The notes beneath the pieces are model-generated. The model was given only the letters and a program-made list of their open reading frames with translations, searched no databases and was not told where the DNA came from. DNA of 47,524 nt from the NCBI GenBank assembly GCA_937912125.1, contig CALDOK010000406.1, positions 1 to 47,524 on the forward strand. Direction: 5' to 3'. Position numbers and translations under genes: made by a program. The DNA is from an uncultured Pseudomonadota bacterium (GTDB lineage: Bacteria; Myxococcota_A; UBA796; JAFGLY01). Shown here one piece after another: positions 24,025-33,036 of the stretch; the first letter of the stretch is position 1; each line of letters starts with the position of its first letter.

Positions 24025-25551
24025 TCAGGACACGAACAGCTTGTTGGTCGCGAAGTTGGGGTCGCAGGTGAGGTTGACCCCCAGCCGGCGCAGCCCTTGC
24101 TGGTCGCCCGGGGTGGGCAGGTGGGTCATGTGCATCTCGCAACCCCGTAGCCCCGGGAGATGGCGCAGCGCCTCGTAGGCGACAGGGTTGGTGGTGGAGC
24201 TCGCGGCGAGGGCCACCAGCGTGTCCTCCAGGTTGAGACTGATGGAGTCACGACCCAGCACTTCCTCGCGCAACCTGCCGATGGCCTCGATCACGCTGGG
24301 GCTGAGCAGGTCCATGTGCCGAGGCACGCCGCTGAGGACCTTGATGGCATTGAGCACCAGCGCCGAGGCCGAGTGCATCAACGACGAGTTGCGGCCGGTG
24401 ACCACGGTACCGTCGGACAGGAGCAGGGCGGCGCCGCTGAACACCCCCCGGTGGCCCTCCCGTTCGCTGCTCCGGGACTGCTCGGCAACCTCTCGAGCCG
24501 GGGCTACGGGGGGCCGATGCTCGGGGCCGATGTCGAACTCCTGCATGAGCAGCTCGATGCGGTGCACGGCGGCCGGGTCCTCTTGACCGACGGCCACCTC
24601 GCAGGCGTAGCGGAAGTAGCGCCGCAGGATCTCCTGCTTGCCCGCATCCCGCGCCCGCTCGTCGTCGACGATGGCGAAGCCCGCGCGGTTGACCCCCATG
24701 TCGGTGGGGGAGCGGTACATGGAAGTGCCGGTGATCTTCTCCAGGATGCGGCGCAGCAGCGGGAAGGCCGCCACGTCCCGGTTGTAGTTCACCGCCTGCT
24801 CGTCATAGGCAGCCAGGTGGTGGGGATCGATCATGTTGACGTCGCCCAGGTCGGCGGTCGCGGCCTCGTAGGCGGCGTTGACGGGGTGCCTGAGGGGGAG
24901 GTTCCAGATCGGGAAGGTCTCGAACTTGGCGTAGCCAGCGCCGATCCCGCGCTGGTGCTCGTGGTAGACCTGGGACAGGCAGGTGCCCATCTTGCCGCTG
25001 TTGGGACCCGGGGCGTTGACGATCACCAGGGGCTTCTCGGTCTCGATGTATGCATTGGAGCCATAGCCCTGATCGCTGACCACCCGCTCGACCGCGGTGG
25101 GGTAGCCCGGGATGGGCCGGTGCAGATAGGCGGGCACACCGCGAGCTTCGAGCTTGTTGTGGAAGGCCAGCGCTGCGGGCTGGTCCTGGTAGCGGGTGAT
25201 CACCACGCCGCGGACCTCCAGGCCCCACTCGCGGAGGTCGTCGATGAGCTTGAAGGTGTCGGAGTCATAGGTGTGCCCGAAGTCGGCCCGCACCTTGTTG
25301 CGCTCGATGTCGCCAGCGTAGATGCACAGGATGATCTCGGCGTCGTCCGCCAGCTGCTGCAGCAGTCGCACCTTCACGTTGGGATCGAAGCCCGGCAGCA
25401 CCCTCGAGGCGTGGTAGTCGAAGACCAGCTTGCCGCCGAACTCCAGGTAGAGCTTGTTGTCGAAGCGGGCGATGCGCTTGCGGATCGCGGCGGTCTGCTC
25501 GGCCAGGTAGCGCTCGTTGTCAAAGGCGATGTTCGCGGGGTCGAAGCTCAT
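24025..25551 (-). CDS. UPF0371/DUF1846 family protein
   Basis: A 508-residue cytosolic protein that strongly matches the conserved UPF0371 family: FDNERYLAEQTAAI, KLYLEFGGKLVFDYHASRV, LPGFDPNVKVRLLQQL, CIYAGDIERNKVRADFG, PGPNSGKMGTCLSQVYHE and NRAGFAIVDD. The ATG at 25549-25551 follows GGGAG and gives the usual family length. No experimentally defined role is known to me. Upstream on the same strand is the M3 peptidase (103-bp gap), so co-transcription is possible. The convergent 68-bp gap to argH holds the palindrome GACGGGCGCCCGTC (24013-24026), which overlaps the stop codon. Confidence 0.92.
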   Translation of the reverse strand: MSFDPANIAFDNERYLAEQTAAIRKRIARFDNKLYLEFGGKLVFDYHASRVLPGFDPNVKVRLLQQLADDAEIILCIYAGDIERNKVRADFGHTYDSDTFKLIDDLREWGLEVRGVVITRYQDQPAALAFHNKLEARGVPAYLHRPIPGYPTAVERVVSDQGYGSNAYIETEKPLVIVNAPGPNSGKMGTCLSQVYHEHQRGIGAGYAKFETFPIWNLPLRHPVNAAYEAATADLGDVNMIDPHHLAAYDEQAVNYNRDVAAFPLLRRILEKITGTSMYRSPTDMGVNRAGFAIVDDERARDAGKQEILRRYFRYACEVAVGQEDPAAVHRIELLMQEFDIGPEHRPPVAPAREVAEQSRSSEREGHRGVFSGAALLLSDGTVVTGRNSSLMHSASALVLNAIKVLSGVPRHMDLLSPSVIEAIGRLREEVLGRDSISLNLEDTLVALAASSTTNPVAYEALRHLPGLRGCEMHMTHLPTPGDQQGLRRLGVNLTCDPNFATNKLFVS

Positions 25552-25654
25552 CGTGGACTCCCGGGTTGGGCTGCAGGTCACCCACTACGACTACGCTCGT
25601 TCCGGCAGTCGGACAAGGATCGCGGGTCTGGGCCAGCATCGAATCGTCCGGAGT

Positions 25655-27805
25655 TCACGGCTCGACAGGGAAGCCCTTGTGGCGCAGCAGTGCGTCCACT
25701 GTGGCGTCGCGACCGCGGAAGGCGCGGTAGGCCTCGGCCGGATCCACCGCGTTGCGCGGCGCGAAGAGCTGCTTCACCATGCGCGCGGCCACCTCGGCGT
25801 CGTAGAGGCCACCGGGGGCCTCCGCGAAGGCCTCGGCCGCGTCGGCGGTGAGCACGTCGGCCCACAGGTAGCTGTAGTAGCCAGCGGCGTAGCCCTCACC
25901 CTCGAAGGCGTGGCCGAAGTGGGGCGAGCGGTGACGCATGACGAGCTGCGGCGGCATGCCCAGCTCCGCCAGCTGCTCGCGCTCGAAGGCGCGGGGGTCC
26001 AGATCGGTTGGATCCACTGTGTGGTAGCGCATGTCCATCAGCGCGCTGGCCAGGTACTCGGTGGTGTCGAAGCCCTGGTTGAAGGTGGCGGCGCGCTCGA
26101 GGCGCTCCACCAGCTCGGCGGGCATGGGCTCGCCCGTCTCGTGGTGCAGCATGAAGCCCTGGATGACCCGATCGCTGAGCAGCCAGCGCTCCAGCAGCTG
26201 GGCCTGGGTCTCGGTGTAGTCGCGCACCCCGCCGTTGGTGGTGGGGTAGGCCGCCTCGGAGGCCAGCCCGTGCAGCGCGTGGCCGAACTCGTGGAACAGG
26301 GTGATGGCGTCGTCCCAGGACAGCAGGGTGGGCTGTCCGGTGGGGGCGGGGATGAAGTTGCAGTTGTTGGAGATCAGCGGGATGCCCCGGCCGTCGAAGC
26401 TGGCATGGCCGCGGTAGCCGCTGGCCCAGGCACCGGACCCCTTGCCCTCCCGCGCGAAGGGATCCAGGTAGAACAGGCCCACCTCCTCGCCGCTGCTGGC
26501 GTGGGTCACCACCCACACCTGCACGTCGGGATGGAACACCGCCACGCTGCCCTCGGGCACGGGCTCGAAGTGGTAGCCGAACAGCTCGCCGGCCACGGTG
26601 AACATGGCCTCCACCAGCCGATCCAGCTGCAGGTACTGGCGGAGCTCTTCGGAGTCGAGATCGTAGCGCTGCTGGCGGACCTTCTCGGCGTAGTAGCGGT
26701 AGTCCCAGGGCTCGATGGAGATGCCGGCGCCATAGGCGTCGGCCACGGCCTGCATGTCGGCCACCTCAGCCTCCACCCGGGCCGTGGCCGCAGGCCAGAT
26801 GGCCTCCATCAGGGCCTGCGCCTGCTCGGGCGTCTGCGCCATGCGATCCTCGAGGCGCCAGTGGGCGAAGCTGTCGTAGCCTTGCAGCTGTGCGCGCTCG
26901 TGACGGAGCTGGAGGATCTCGGCGATGATGGCGTTGTTGTCGTACTCGTCGCCGTTGTCGCCGCGGCTGGTGAAGCTGCGCCAGACCTGCTCCCGAAGCG
27001 AGCGATCATCGGCGAAGGTGAGGAAGGGATCGACGGAGGAGCGGGTGTTGGTGATGGCGTACTGGCCGTCGTGGTCGCGGGCCGTGGCCTGCTCGGCGCT
27101 GGCCACCACGAAGGCCTGGGGCAGGCCGGCGAGCTGCCCCTCGTCGAGGTAGAGCACATCGCCCTCCTCGTCGGCCAGCACGTTGTTGCCGAAGCGGGTC
27201 TGCAGCAGCGCCAGGCGCTCCTGGATGGCGGCGTAGCGCTCCCTGTCGGGGCCCTCCAGCTCGACGCCCTGGCGGGTGAAGCCCTCGTGGATCAGCTGCA
27301 CCAGGCGCTGATCCTCGGGGCTGCGGCTCGCCCGCTCGGGGCTGTCGAGCACCGCAACCACCCGGTCGAACAGCCCCTGGTTCTGGCTGATGGCGGTGTG
27401 GTAGGCCGACAGGCGAGGCACCAGGCGCTGCTGGATCTCCCTGAACTCCGGGCTGGACAGGTTGCCCCTCAGCACGCCGTAGTAGGGCATCACCCGGTCC
27501 ATGGTGCCGCCGCTGCGCTCCATGGCCAGGATGGTGTTGTCGAAGCTGGGAGGCGCCGGGTCCTCCACGATGGCCTGCAGCTCCGCCAGGTGCTCGGCCA
27601 TAGCCTGATCCAGCGCCGGCGCGAGCCAAGACAGCTCCATCGCGTCGAAGGACGGCGTGCCACCGTAGGGGCCCTCCCACGGGGCCAGGAGGGGGTTGGC
27701 CTCCACGGGCGCGGCCGAGACGGCGGGGTCGGCGGGGTCGGCGGGCGGCGTGTGGACGCAGGCGAGGGCGAGGGGCAGGACGAGGAGGAGAGCGTGGCGG
27801 TGCAT
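25655..27805 (-). CDS. M3-family zinc oligopeptidase, lipoprotein form (Dcp/OpdA-like)
   Basis: A 716-residue metallopeptidase. The signal peptide MHRHALLLVLPLALAC ends in a lipobox, so the enzyme is probably anchored on the periplasmic side rather than cytosolic like OpdA. The zinc site HEFGHALH is at residues 505-512, with the third ligand Glu in DYTETQAQLLERW. Other M3 landmarks are SGYRGHASFDGRG, NCNFIPAP and the GYAAGYYSYLWADVL segment near the C-terminus. It likely degrades short peptides in the envelope. The ATG at 27803-27805 follows GGAG. Confidence 0.93.
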   Translation of the reverse strand: MHRHALLLVLPLALACVHTPPADPADPAVSAAPVEANPLLAPWEGPYGGTPSFDAMELSWLAPALDQAMAEHLAELQAIVEDPAPPSFDNTILAMERSGGTMDRVMPYYGVLRGNLSSPEFREIQQRLVPRLSAYHTAISQNQGLFDRVVAVLDSPERASRSPEDQRLVQLIHEGFTRQGVELEGPDRERYAAIQERLALLQTRFGNNVLADEEGDVLYLDEGQLAGLPQAFVVASAEQATARDHDGQYAITNTRSSVDPFLTFADDRSLREQVWRSFTSRGDNGDEYDNNAIIAEILQLRHERAQLQGYDSFAHWRLEDRMAQTPEQAQALMEAIWPAATARVEAEVADMQAVADAYGAGISIEPWDYRYYAEKVRQQRYDLDSEELRQYLQLDRLVEAMFTVAGELFGYHFEPVPEGSVAVFHPDVQVWVVTHASSGEEVGLFYLDPFAREGKGSGAWASGYRGHASFDGRGIPLISNNCNFIPAPTGQPTLLSWDDAITLFHEFGHALHGLASEAAYPTTNGGVRDYTETQAQLLERWLLSDRVIQGFMLHHETGEPMPAELVERLERAATFNQGFDTTEYLASALMDMRYHTVDPTDLDPRAFEREQLAELGMPPQLVMRHRSPHFGHAFEGEGYAAGYYSYLWADVLTADAAEAFAEAPGGLYDAEVAARMVKQLFAPRNAVDPAEAYRAFRGRDATVDALLRHKGFPVEP

Positions 27806-28230
27806 GGCGGGCTCCGGTGGGGAGACGAAGGTAGCCCGCGAGCCACGCTCAGCGCTGCCGTTGAGGATCGAGCCGTGTTGGCGGTTCGTGCAGCGCCACC
27901 TACCAGCCCCTCGCAGCTTGGGTCTCCGAGACCTCGGGGGAACCACGACCGGCAGCTCGCGAGCCTTGGTCCAACACAGCGCGCCCGAGGCGAAGGCCTG
28001 GTCCAGCACCGGCAGGTCCGGTAACGCGCTTCCGATGCGGACGAGGCCGCGGGTCCTGCGGGGCTCGAGATGGCAGGGCGTGGGTCTCCAGGATCCGTCT
28101 GTCGAGCGCCTGATCCGCGGCCAACTGGTGATGCGAGATCTGCATCAATCCTCCAGCGGCTGGGCGAACCGTTCAGCGCCTCGCAGTCCTCTACACCCTA
28201 CGCGGTCCGCCGATCGTCGCGACCCCTGGC
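27806..28230. other. Gene-free stretch upstream of the M3 peptidase
   Basis: No credible gene, RNA or strong regulatory element was found. Open frames here are short, mutually overlapping and low-complexity. It probably holds the peptidase promoter plus decayed sequence next to the translation-GTPase relic that follows. Confidence 0.5.
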
Positions 28231-28335
28231 GTGCGCGAGTCCTCCAACGGCGACATCGTCATCCTCGCCCACGTCGATGCTGGCAAGACCACCATCACCG
28301 GGCGGTTCCTGCTCCAGCAGCCCCTGGGTCAGGGC
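28231..28335 (+). pseudogene. N-terminal relic of a translation GTPase (EF-G/TetM/LepA-like)
   Basis: Reading from GTG 28231 gives VRESSNGDIVILAHVDAGKTT followed by ITGRFLLQQ, then unrelated residues. ILAHVDAGKTT is the G1 P-loop of EF-G-type translational GTPases, which sits near residue 10-25 in those proteins, as here. None of the later motifs (G2-G5) follows and the frame runs antisense into the cytochrome gene, so only about 35 codons remain. It looks like a remnant of a deleted or transferred gene. Confidence 0.5.
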
Positions 28336-28363
28336 GAGCATGGCGACGACAGGCGCGCGGAGA

Positions 28364-28906
28364 TCAGCCCTCCTGGCCACGCTCCCGCGGTGGAGGCGGC
28401 TCGCTCGAATCGACGGGCGCGTGACCGTCCTGCACTGGGGGGAGCTGCTCGGACGCCTCCGCCTCGATCTCACACTCGCTGAGCTTGCCCCTGCGGCGCT
28501 TCTGGGCCCGCTCCTGCATGTCGTGGGTGTACAGCTCGGGGCGGTCGAGGGAGTCGAGGTACTCCAGGATGCGGCGGATGTTGGGTCGGTTGATGACCCC
28601 ACCCCAGCCAGGCATGGCGCCGTGGCCCTGCTCGATGGTGTCGATGAGCTGTTCCAAGTCGGCGTCCGGAGCCGAGGCCAGACCGCGTAGGGGCGGGCCG
28701 TCCACCCGCTCGCCGGCGATGGCGGTGCTGCCGCCCACCGCCTCCTGGCCATGGCACAGCATGCAGCTGCGCTGGTAGAGCTTCTCACCCGCCTCGGGGC
28801 AGGCGACGGGCTCGGCCTGTCCGTGGGACTCTGATGCGAGCAGCGCGAGGGCGAGCATGATGGCCGCCGAAGCGGCGAGGACGAACGGCGGGCGCGTCAA
28901 GGTCAT
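28364..28906 (-). CDS. Small c-type cytochrome (class I, monoheme)
   Basis: A 180-residue periplasmic electron carrier. The N-terminal signal/anchor (FVLAASAAIMLALALLA) is followed by YQRSCMLCHG, with the heme motif C48-x-x-C51-H52 and the distal Met ligand in GHGAMPGW (M98). A charged, disordered tail (RAQKRRRGKLSE...PPPPRERG) extends past the usual domain. The ATG at 28904-28906 is directly preceded by GGAG with almost no spacing, so the true start may be elsewhere. No oxidase or reductase gene adjoins it, so its partner is unknown. Confidence 0.85.
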   Translation of the reverse strand: MTLTRPPFVLAASAAIMLALALLASESHGQAEPVACPEAGEKLYQRSCMLCHGQEAVGGSTAIAGERVDGPPLRGLASAPDADLEQLIDTIEQGHGAMPGWGGVINRPNIRRILEYLDSLDRPELYTHDMQERAQKRRRGKLSECEIEAEASEQLPPVQDGHAPVDSSEPPPPRERGQEG

Positions 28907-29008
28907 CTCCGGGGTCTACCCCATTTCTCGCCACAGATTCCGGGTTCCGCCTCGATCCGTCGCCGGAGCATCCCTCCTCGGTGAGCACGGCCACACCACA
29001 CGCCTGGT

Positions 29009-29041
29009 GCCGCCCTGACGGCTCTTGCTTATTTTGTTTTT
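29009..29041. promoter_or_regulatory. AT-rich island: weak terminator (+) or promoter element (-)
   Basis: TCTTGCTTATTTTGTTTTT (29023-29041) is the most AT-rich run in this GC-rich window. On the plus strand it follows a 4-bp stem (GCCG/CGGC), resembling a weak intrinsic terminator. On the minus strand it lies about 100 bp upstream of the cytochrome start and could be an UP element or promoter. The two cannot be told apart from sequence. Confidence 0.3.
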
Positions 29042-29068
29042 CGCCGCCGTGTGTCACCGGTGGCTCGC

Positions 29069-29343
29069 CTACCAGGGGTTCTCTACCATCCTTGCCTCGA
29101 GGGTGAACTCGCCCGCGTCGGCGTGGTTGGCGCCAGCCACGGCGATGAGCACCTGGTAGGGGTTGAAGCCAGAGAGGTACACCTCCTCGGTCCTGCCGGG
29201 ATTGGCGTCGTCGGTCCAGTCGGCCGAGGCCTCACAGGACAGGCAGTCGGAGACGTCGGGTGGGGTCTGGACGCTGCCCTCGAGCTCCATGGCGTACAGG
29301 CTCACGTCCACGCCGGGCTCAGGCGTGACCCGCAGACAGGCGA
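29069..29343 (-). pseudogene. Orphan C-terminal fragment of a secreted protein
   Basis: From 29343 down to the TAG at 29069 a frame encodes about 90 residues of protein-like sequence: CLRVTPEPGVDVSLYAMELEG, DCLSCEASADWTDDANPGRTEEVYLSGF, YQVLIAVAGANHADAGEFTLEA. The alternation resembles the beta-sandwich of bacterial pre-peptidase C-terminal domains. There is no start codon or signal peptide, and an in-frame stop precedes it. It looks like the surviving tail of a larger extracellular protein cut off near the glmS-like gene. A small real protein started at an internal Met (29311 or 29290) is less likely. Confidence 0.5.
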
Positions 29344-29526
29344 AAAGCCCTCATGGCGCACTTCGGGGAGAGCGCACTACGTCCCGGACCAGGGCTCGGC
29401 GGGCCTCCGCGCCCACACCAGCCCGGTGGACGAACTCCTACGCCGAGGTCCGTCGACTACGACGGCGTCGCCCCGCCCCGCGCCGCGCTATCTTCTCTCG
29501 TTCCCTGCTGTCCCGTGGTGATCGCG

Positions 29527-32073
29527 ATGTGTGGAGTAGTCGGAATCGTATACGGAGAGAACAACCCCAGCCTGGGCCGCGAGGCCGCCTCGCTGCTCAA
29601 GCGTCTCGAGTACCGCGGCTACGACTCGACGGGCGCGGCGTTCTTCGGACCCGACGGGATGGTCAGGCTCAAGAAGAAGGTGGGCGGTCCGACCGCGGTG
29701 ATCCGCGAGCTTGGGATCGAGCAGGGCGAGGGCGTCAAGTTCATCGGCCAGGTGCGCTGGGCGACCTTCGGATCGGTGACCGATGACAACTCCCAGCCCC
29801 ACGAGGTGCGGTGCCGGCGCCACCTCGTCGGCGCCCACAACGGCAACATCTCGAACACCGACACCATCAAGGAGTACCTGATCGACGACGGGCACACCGT
29901 CGCGTCCGACAACGACGGGGAGATGCTCGTCCACGAGGTGGAGCACTACTACGACCTCGTCGCCACCGCGGACCGACCGGCGACCGAGGACGAGCGCATC
30001 GACGCGACGATCAAGGCCATCCGCCGCGCCCAGCGCAGGCTGGACGGCTCCTACGCTGCCTGTGTCGCCCACCCCGATCTCCCCGGCATCTTCGCGATGA
30101 AGTCCGGCTCGTCGCTGTACGCCGGCAAGGGAAGCGACGAGGCCGGCGAGTTCATCGTGGTGTCATCGGACCTGACCTCGGTGCTGTCCAAGACGCGCTA
30201 CCTGATCCCGCTGACAGAGGGGCAGGGCATCTACTTCACCCACGACAGCTTCCGGGTGTTTTCGCTGACCAGCGACGAGGAGCTCACACCACGGCTCACG
30301 CGCTCGAGGCTGAACATCGCCGACATCTCGCTGCAGCCCCGCTTCGACTACTTCATGCACCAGGAGATCCACACCGCGGCCGAGGGCATCGATCACATCC
30401 TGCGGTACTACTTCCTCGATGCGGCCGAGGCGCCCTTGTTCGCGCTGCTGGAGGACCACGAGGCGGGGTGCAAGGAGATCGTCTTCGAGCTGCTGAGGTT
30501 GTACGCGATCTTCGATCGAGACGCGCTGCGCGCGCGCCTCGACCGCCTGCTTGGCGGCGAGAGGTTCGCGGCCATCCGGCAGGGCGTCGACGCACTCGGC
30601 ATCTCCTGGCCCGACCTTCGGGTGGCGGAGCCCTTCGTGTCGGACGAGGCCCAGCTCCTGACCGAGCTGCTTTGCCTGGGAGACGAGTACGCCCGACCCC
30701 TGTGGCTGCTCGACCAGATCGTCATCTGGAAGAAGAAGCGCAAGGTCACCCGCTTCCGGGACGAGCTGATCGCGCTGATCCGGCGCTGCTTCCGAGCGGG
30801 CGGGCGGGTGTTCGCCGTCGGTGCCGGGACCTCCCACCACGCCACCCTGGTGGGCGCCACGCTGTTCAACAGCATCGCGAAGCTCTCGATCGTCCCCGTG
30901 AATCCCGGGGGCTTTCGCTCGATGTACCTGGACTCGCTCACGGAGCACGACCTGATCATCGGCGTCACCCAGTCGGGCGAGACCAAGGATCTGCTCGACA
31001 TCTACAACGACGTCAGGCGGATGTACGGCGACGGGATCGGGCTGGTGACGCTGGTCAACAACGAGCTATCGACCATCCCCCAGGAGAAGTCCGACTTCTT
31101 CCTGCCCATCCTCTGCGGTCCCGAGATCGCCGTGGCGGCGACCAAGTCGTTCATCAGCCAGGTGGCGCTGTTCCACCTGCTCGCCTGCATGGCGGTCATG
31201 GAACCGGCCCAGGCCAAAGCGCGGATCGCGCAGATCAAGACCGTGCTGCAGTTCACGCTCCGCGACGTCGAGGAGGCGACCACCGAGGTGGCGCTCAAGC
31301 TGTTCATGAAGCCCTCCCTGCACATCCTCGGCACCTCGCAGATCGGGCTGGCGCGCGAGGGCGCGCTCAAGATCCGCGAGGTGGTGCTCAACCACGCCGA
31401 GGGCTACGACGGCGCCGAGTTCAAGCACGGTCCCAACACGATCCTGGGCAAGAACACCATCTACTCTGTCCAGGACATGGAGCGCTTGCTCGTGGATACG
31501 CTGGAGTTCTTCCGCGAGCTGGTCGACCTCCCCCTCTGCGAGCAGGCAAACCGGGCGGCGGCGCTCGACGAACTCTTGGAGCTGGTCCGGGGAATCCGCT
31601 TCCAGGCCTTTCCCCTCGATCCGGCCGGTGTCGGACCCAACGGTGGCCGGAACCTGCGGGACGCGGTCGAACTCTACCAGCGCCGGATCGACCTGAACCG
31701 CTACTTCTGCAACTACCCGCTCATCTTCCTCTGTCCGCCGGACCGCAGGGACATCAAGATCACTACCACCCAGATCCACACCCACAAGATCCGCGGCGCC
31801 GACATCATCCTGATCGCCCAGGACGACGATCAGCTCAGGCGCTCGGTCGAAGGGCACCCCGCGGGCATCGAGGACTACTACGCACGATACATCCGGGTGC
31901 CGAAGATCTTCGGTCGCGACATGTACGTCTACCAGGCCACGCTGACCCTGCAGCTGCTGGCGTTCAAGATGTCCGTGGCGAAGCGGAAGCTGCTGAACCG
32001 CAACCAGGTCGAGAACCACGGCGTGCATCCTGACGCCCCGAAGAACGTCTCGAAGTCGATCACGGTGGACTGA
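29527..32073 (+). CDS. glmS: Extended GlmS-like glucosamine-6-phosphate synthase (848 aa)
   Basis: Expected reaction: fructose-6-phosphate plus glutamine to glucosamine-6-phosphate, the entry to amino-sugar synthesis. The start ATG at 29527 gives MCGVVGIV, placing the nucleophile Cys2 as required. The glutaminase domain has YRGYDSTG, RWATFG and AHNGNI. Two SIS (isomerase) domains carry AVGAGTSHHA, TQSGETKD, EGALKIREV, KHGPNTI and the terminal PKNVSKSITVD. It is ~240 residues longer than E. coli GlmS, with about 90 extra residues between glutaminase and SIS1 and about 110 within the last region, both with well-formed helical sequence. GlmS-like activity is likely, but a related aminotransferase cannot be excluded. 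It is flanked by gene-poor scars, so it may be acquired. Confidence 0.85.
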   Translation: MCGVVGIVYGENNPSLGREAASLLKRLEYRGYDSTGAAFFGPDGMVRLKKKVGGPTAVIRELGIEQGEGVKFIGQVRWATFGSVTDDNSQPHEVRCRRHLVGAHNGNISNTDTIKEYLIDDGHTVASDNDGEMLVHEVEHYYDLVATADRPATEDERIDATIKAIRRAQRRLDGSYAACVAHPDLPGIFAMKSGSSLYAGKGSDEAGEFIVVSSDLTSVLSKTRYLIPLTEGQGIYFTHDSFRVFSLTSDEELTPRLTRSRLNIADISLQPRFDYFMHQEIHTAAEGIDHILRYYFLDAAEAPLFALLEDHEAGCKEIVFELLRLYAIFDRDALRARLDRLLGGERFAAIRQGVDALGISWPDLRVAEPFVSDEAQLLTELLCLGDEYARPLWLLDQIVIWKKKRKVTRFRDELIALIRRCFRAGGRVFAVGAGTSHHATLVGATLFNSIAKLSIVPVNPGGFRSMYLDSLTEHDLIIGVTQSGETKDLLDIYNDVRRMYGDGIGLVTLVNNELSTIPQEKSDFFLPILCGPEIAVAATKSFISQVALFHLLACMAVMEPAQAKARIAQIKTVLQFTLRDVEEATTEVALKLFMKPSLHILGTSQIGLAREGALKIREVVLNHAEGYDGAEFKHGPNTILGKNTIYSVQDMERLLVDTLEFFRELVDLPLCEQANRAAALDELLELVRGIRFQAFPLDPAGVGPNGGRNLRDAVELYQRRIDLNRYFCNYPLIFLCPPDRRDIKITTTQIHTHKIRGADIILIAQDDDQLRRSVEGHPAGIEDYYARYIRVPKIFGRDMYVYQATLTLQLLAFKMSVAKRKLLNRNQVENHGVHPDAPKNVSKSITVD

Positions 32074-32441
32074 AGGGATCCGCCTCGGCGATGACCGCGC
32101 ATCGCGCGGCGCGACGACGCTCATGGTGATCCGGAAGCCGTCCAGCAGGCGGTCGAAGACACGCCTGGGATGGAGGCCACGTCCAGGGGTTCGTGGCTGC
32201 GCATGGACACTGGAGTGGAGGACGGTGACTCATGGTGTGCAGTGGAGTGCAGGGACCTCGGCTCGACAGCGGCCGCCGATCCGTGTGCTGTTCCTTGTTT
32301 TCCTGCTTTTGTCGCCGCTTTTGGGCCTCCCTTCACCCGGTCTGCTCACCATGGCGCCATCCTTGCATCATCTCCCTGCGTTCACTCACACCGAGCCGCC
32401 TCAGCGGCCCACCCACCTGAACAGACCCTCCGGAGACCACC
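32074..32441. other. 368-bp region without a recognisable gene
   Basis: A short plus-strand frame (about 32110-32445) reads partly like protein (DPEAVQQAVEDTPGMEATS) but lacks a start with a ribosome site and ends in low-complexity sequence. The pyrimidine-rich run TTCCTTGTTTTCCTGCTTTTG near 32290-32312 may be part of a promoter or terminator. Nothing firmer can be said. Confidence 0.4.
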
Positions 32442-32975
32442 ATGACCAAGCTCATCGCCATTCCCTTCCTGCTCGGCCTCGCCGCCACCACCACCCCCGC
32501 TCTCGCCCGCTCCTGGGAGGAGGACACCTGCGTCGAGTGCGGCGACTGCGATCCCTTCGAGGCCAGCATCAGCGCCTCCGACTTCGAGCTCCACCAAGGC
32601 ATCGGCGTCCCTACGAGCCTCTCCTTCGACGAGATCGAGAACCTGAGCGTGTCCTTCCCCCACTACCGGAGCTGGTGTGCCGACGACGACGAGGGCGTCT
32701 GGGCACCGGTGACCTTCGCCGTGCACGGCAGCGTGGCCGCGACGAAGCAGGCAATGAACCTGCTCGACGTAGCGCTGAAGGGCGTCCCCTTCCGTGGCGG
32801 CATCGAGATCTGGTACGAAGATGCCGGTGGCGCCATCTGGGAAATCGAGCTCCATGACATCCAGCTCATCAGCTACCTCCCGCTGGGGTCCGGCGCGGAC
32901 GTGGCCCACCCTGACACCAGGGCCTTCGAGTTCACGGTCCAGCCTGGCTGGGCCGAGATCCGTGTGCTCGAGTAG
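32442..32975 (+). CDS. Small exported protein of unknown function
   Basis: A 177-residue protein. The ATG at 32442 follows CCGGAGA. A signal peptide (MTKLIAIPFLLGLAATTTPALA) is followed by a beta-rich domain with a CVECGDC cluster at its start (four-residue spacing, possibly metal or disulfide) and an acidic WYEDAGG loop. The pattern SFDEIENLSV...FAVHGSVAATKQ...LHDIQLISY suggests a single compact sandwich fold. I recognise no family. It is convergent with the eutLT fusion gene across a 61-bp gap. Confidence 0.75.
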   Translation: MTKLIAIPFLLGLAATTTPALARSWEEDTCVECGDCDPFEASISASDFELHQGIGVPTSLSFDEIENLSVSFPHYRSWCADDDEGVWAPVTFAVHGSVAATKQAMNLLDVALKGVPFRGGIEIWYEDAGGAIWEIELHDIQLISYLPLGSGADVAHPDTRAFEFTVQPGWAEIRVLE

Positions 32976-33036
32976 CCCCGGAGCGTTCGTGAGTGCTGCC
33001 AGGACACGGTCTCGCTCGACCGGGGCCTGGCGGGCC

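Noticed and set aside
28160..28235. Possible glycoside hydrolase 13 remnant (RLAVLYTLRGPPIV) upstream of the GTPase relic
   Set aside because: Similarity is confined to about a dozen residues and lacks the following conserved YYGDE-type motif.
32110..32445. Plus-strand open frame after the glmS-like gene with a protein-like stretch DPEAVQQAVEDTPG
   Set aside because: No start with ribosome site, an in-frame stop just upstream, and low-complexity continuation; kept only as a note in the intergenic entry.
32975..33026. GCCCCGG/CCGGGGC inverted repeat between convergent genes as a terminator
   Set aside because: The 38-nt loop and lack of a T-run make it weak; not listed as a feature.
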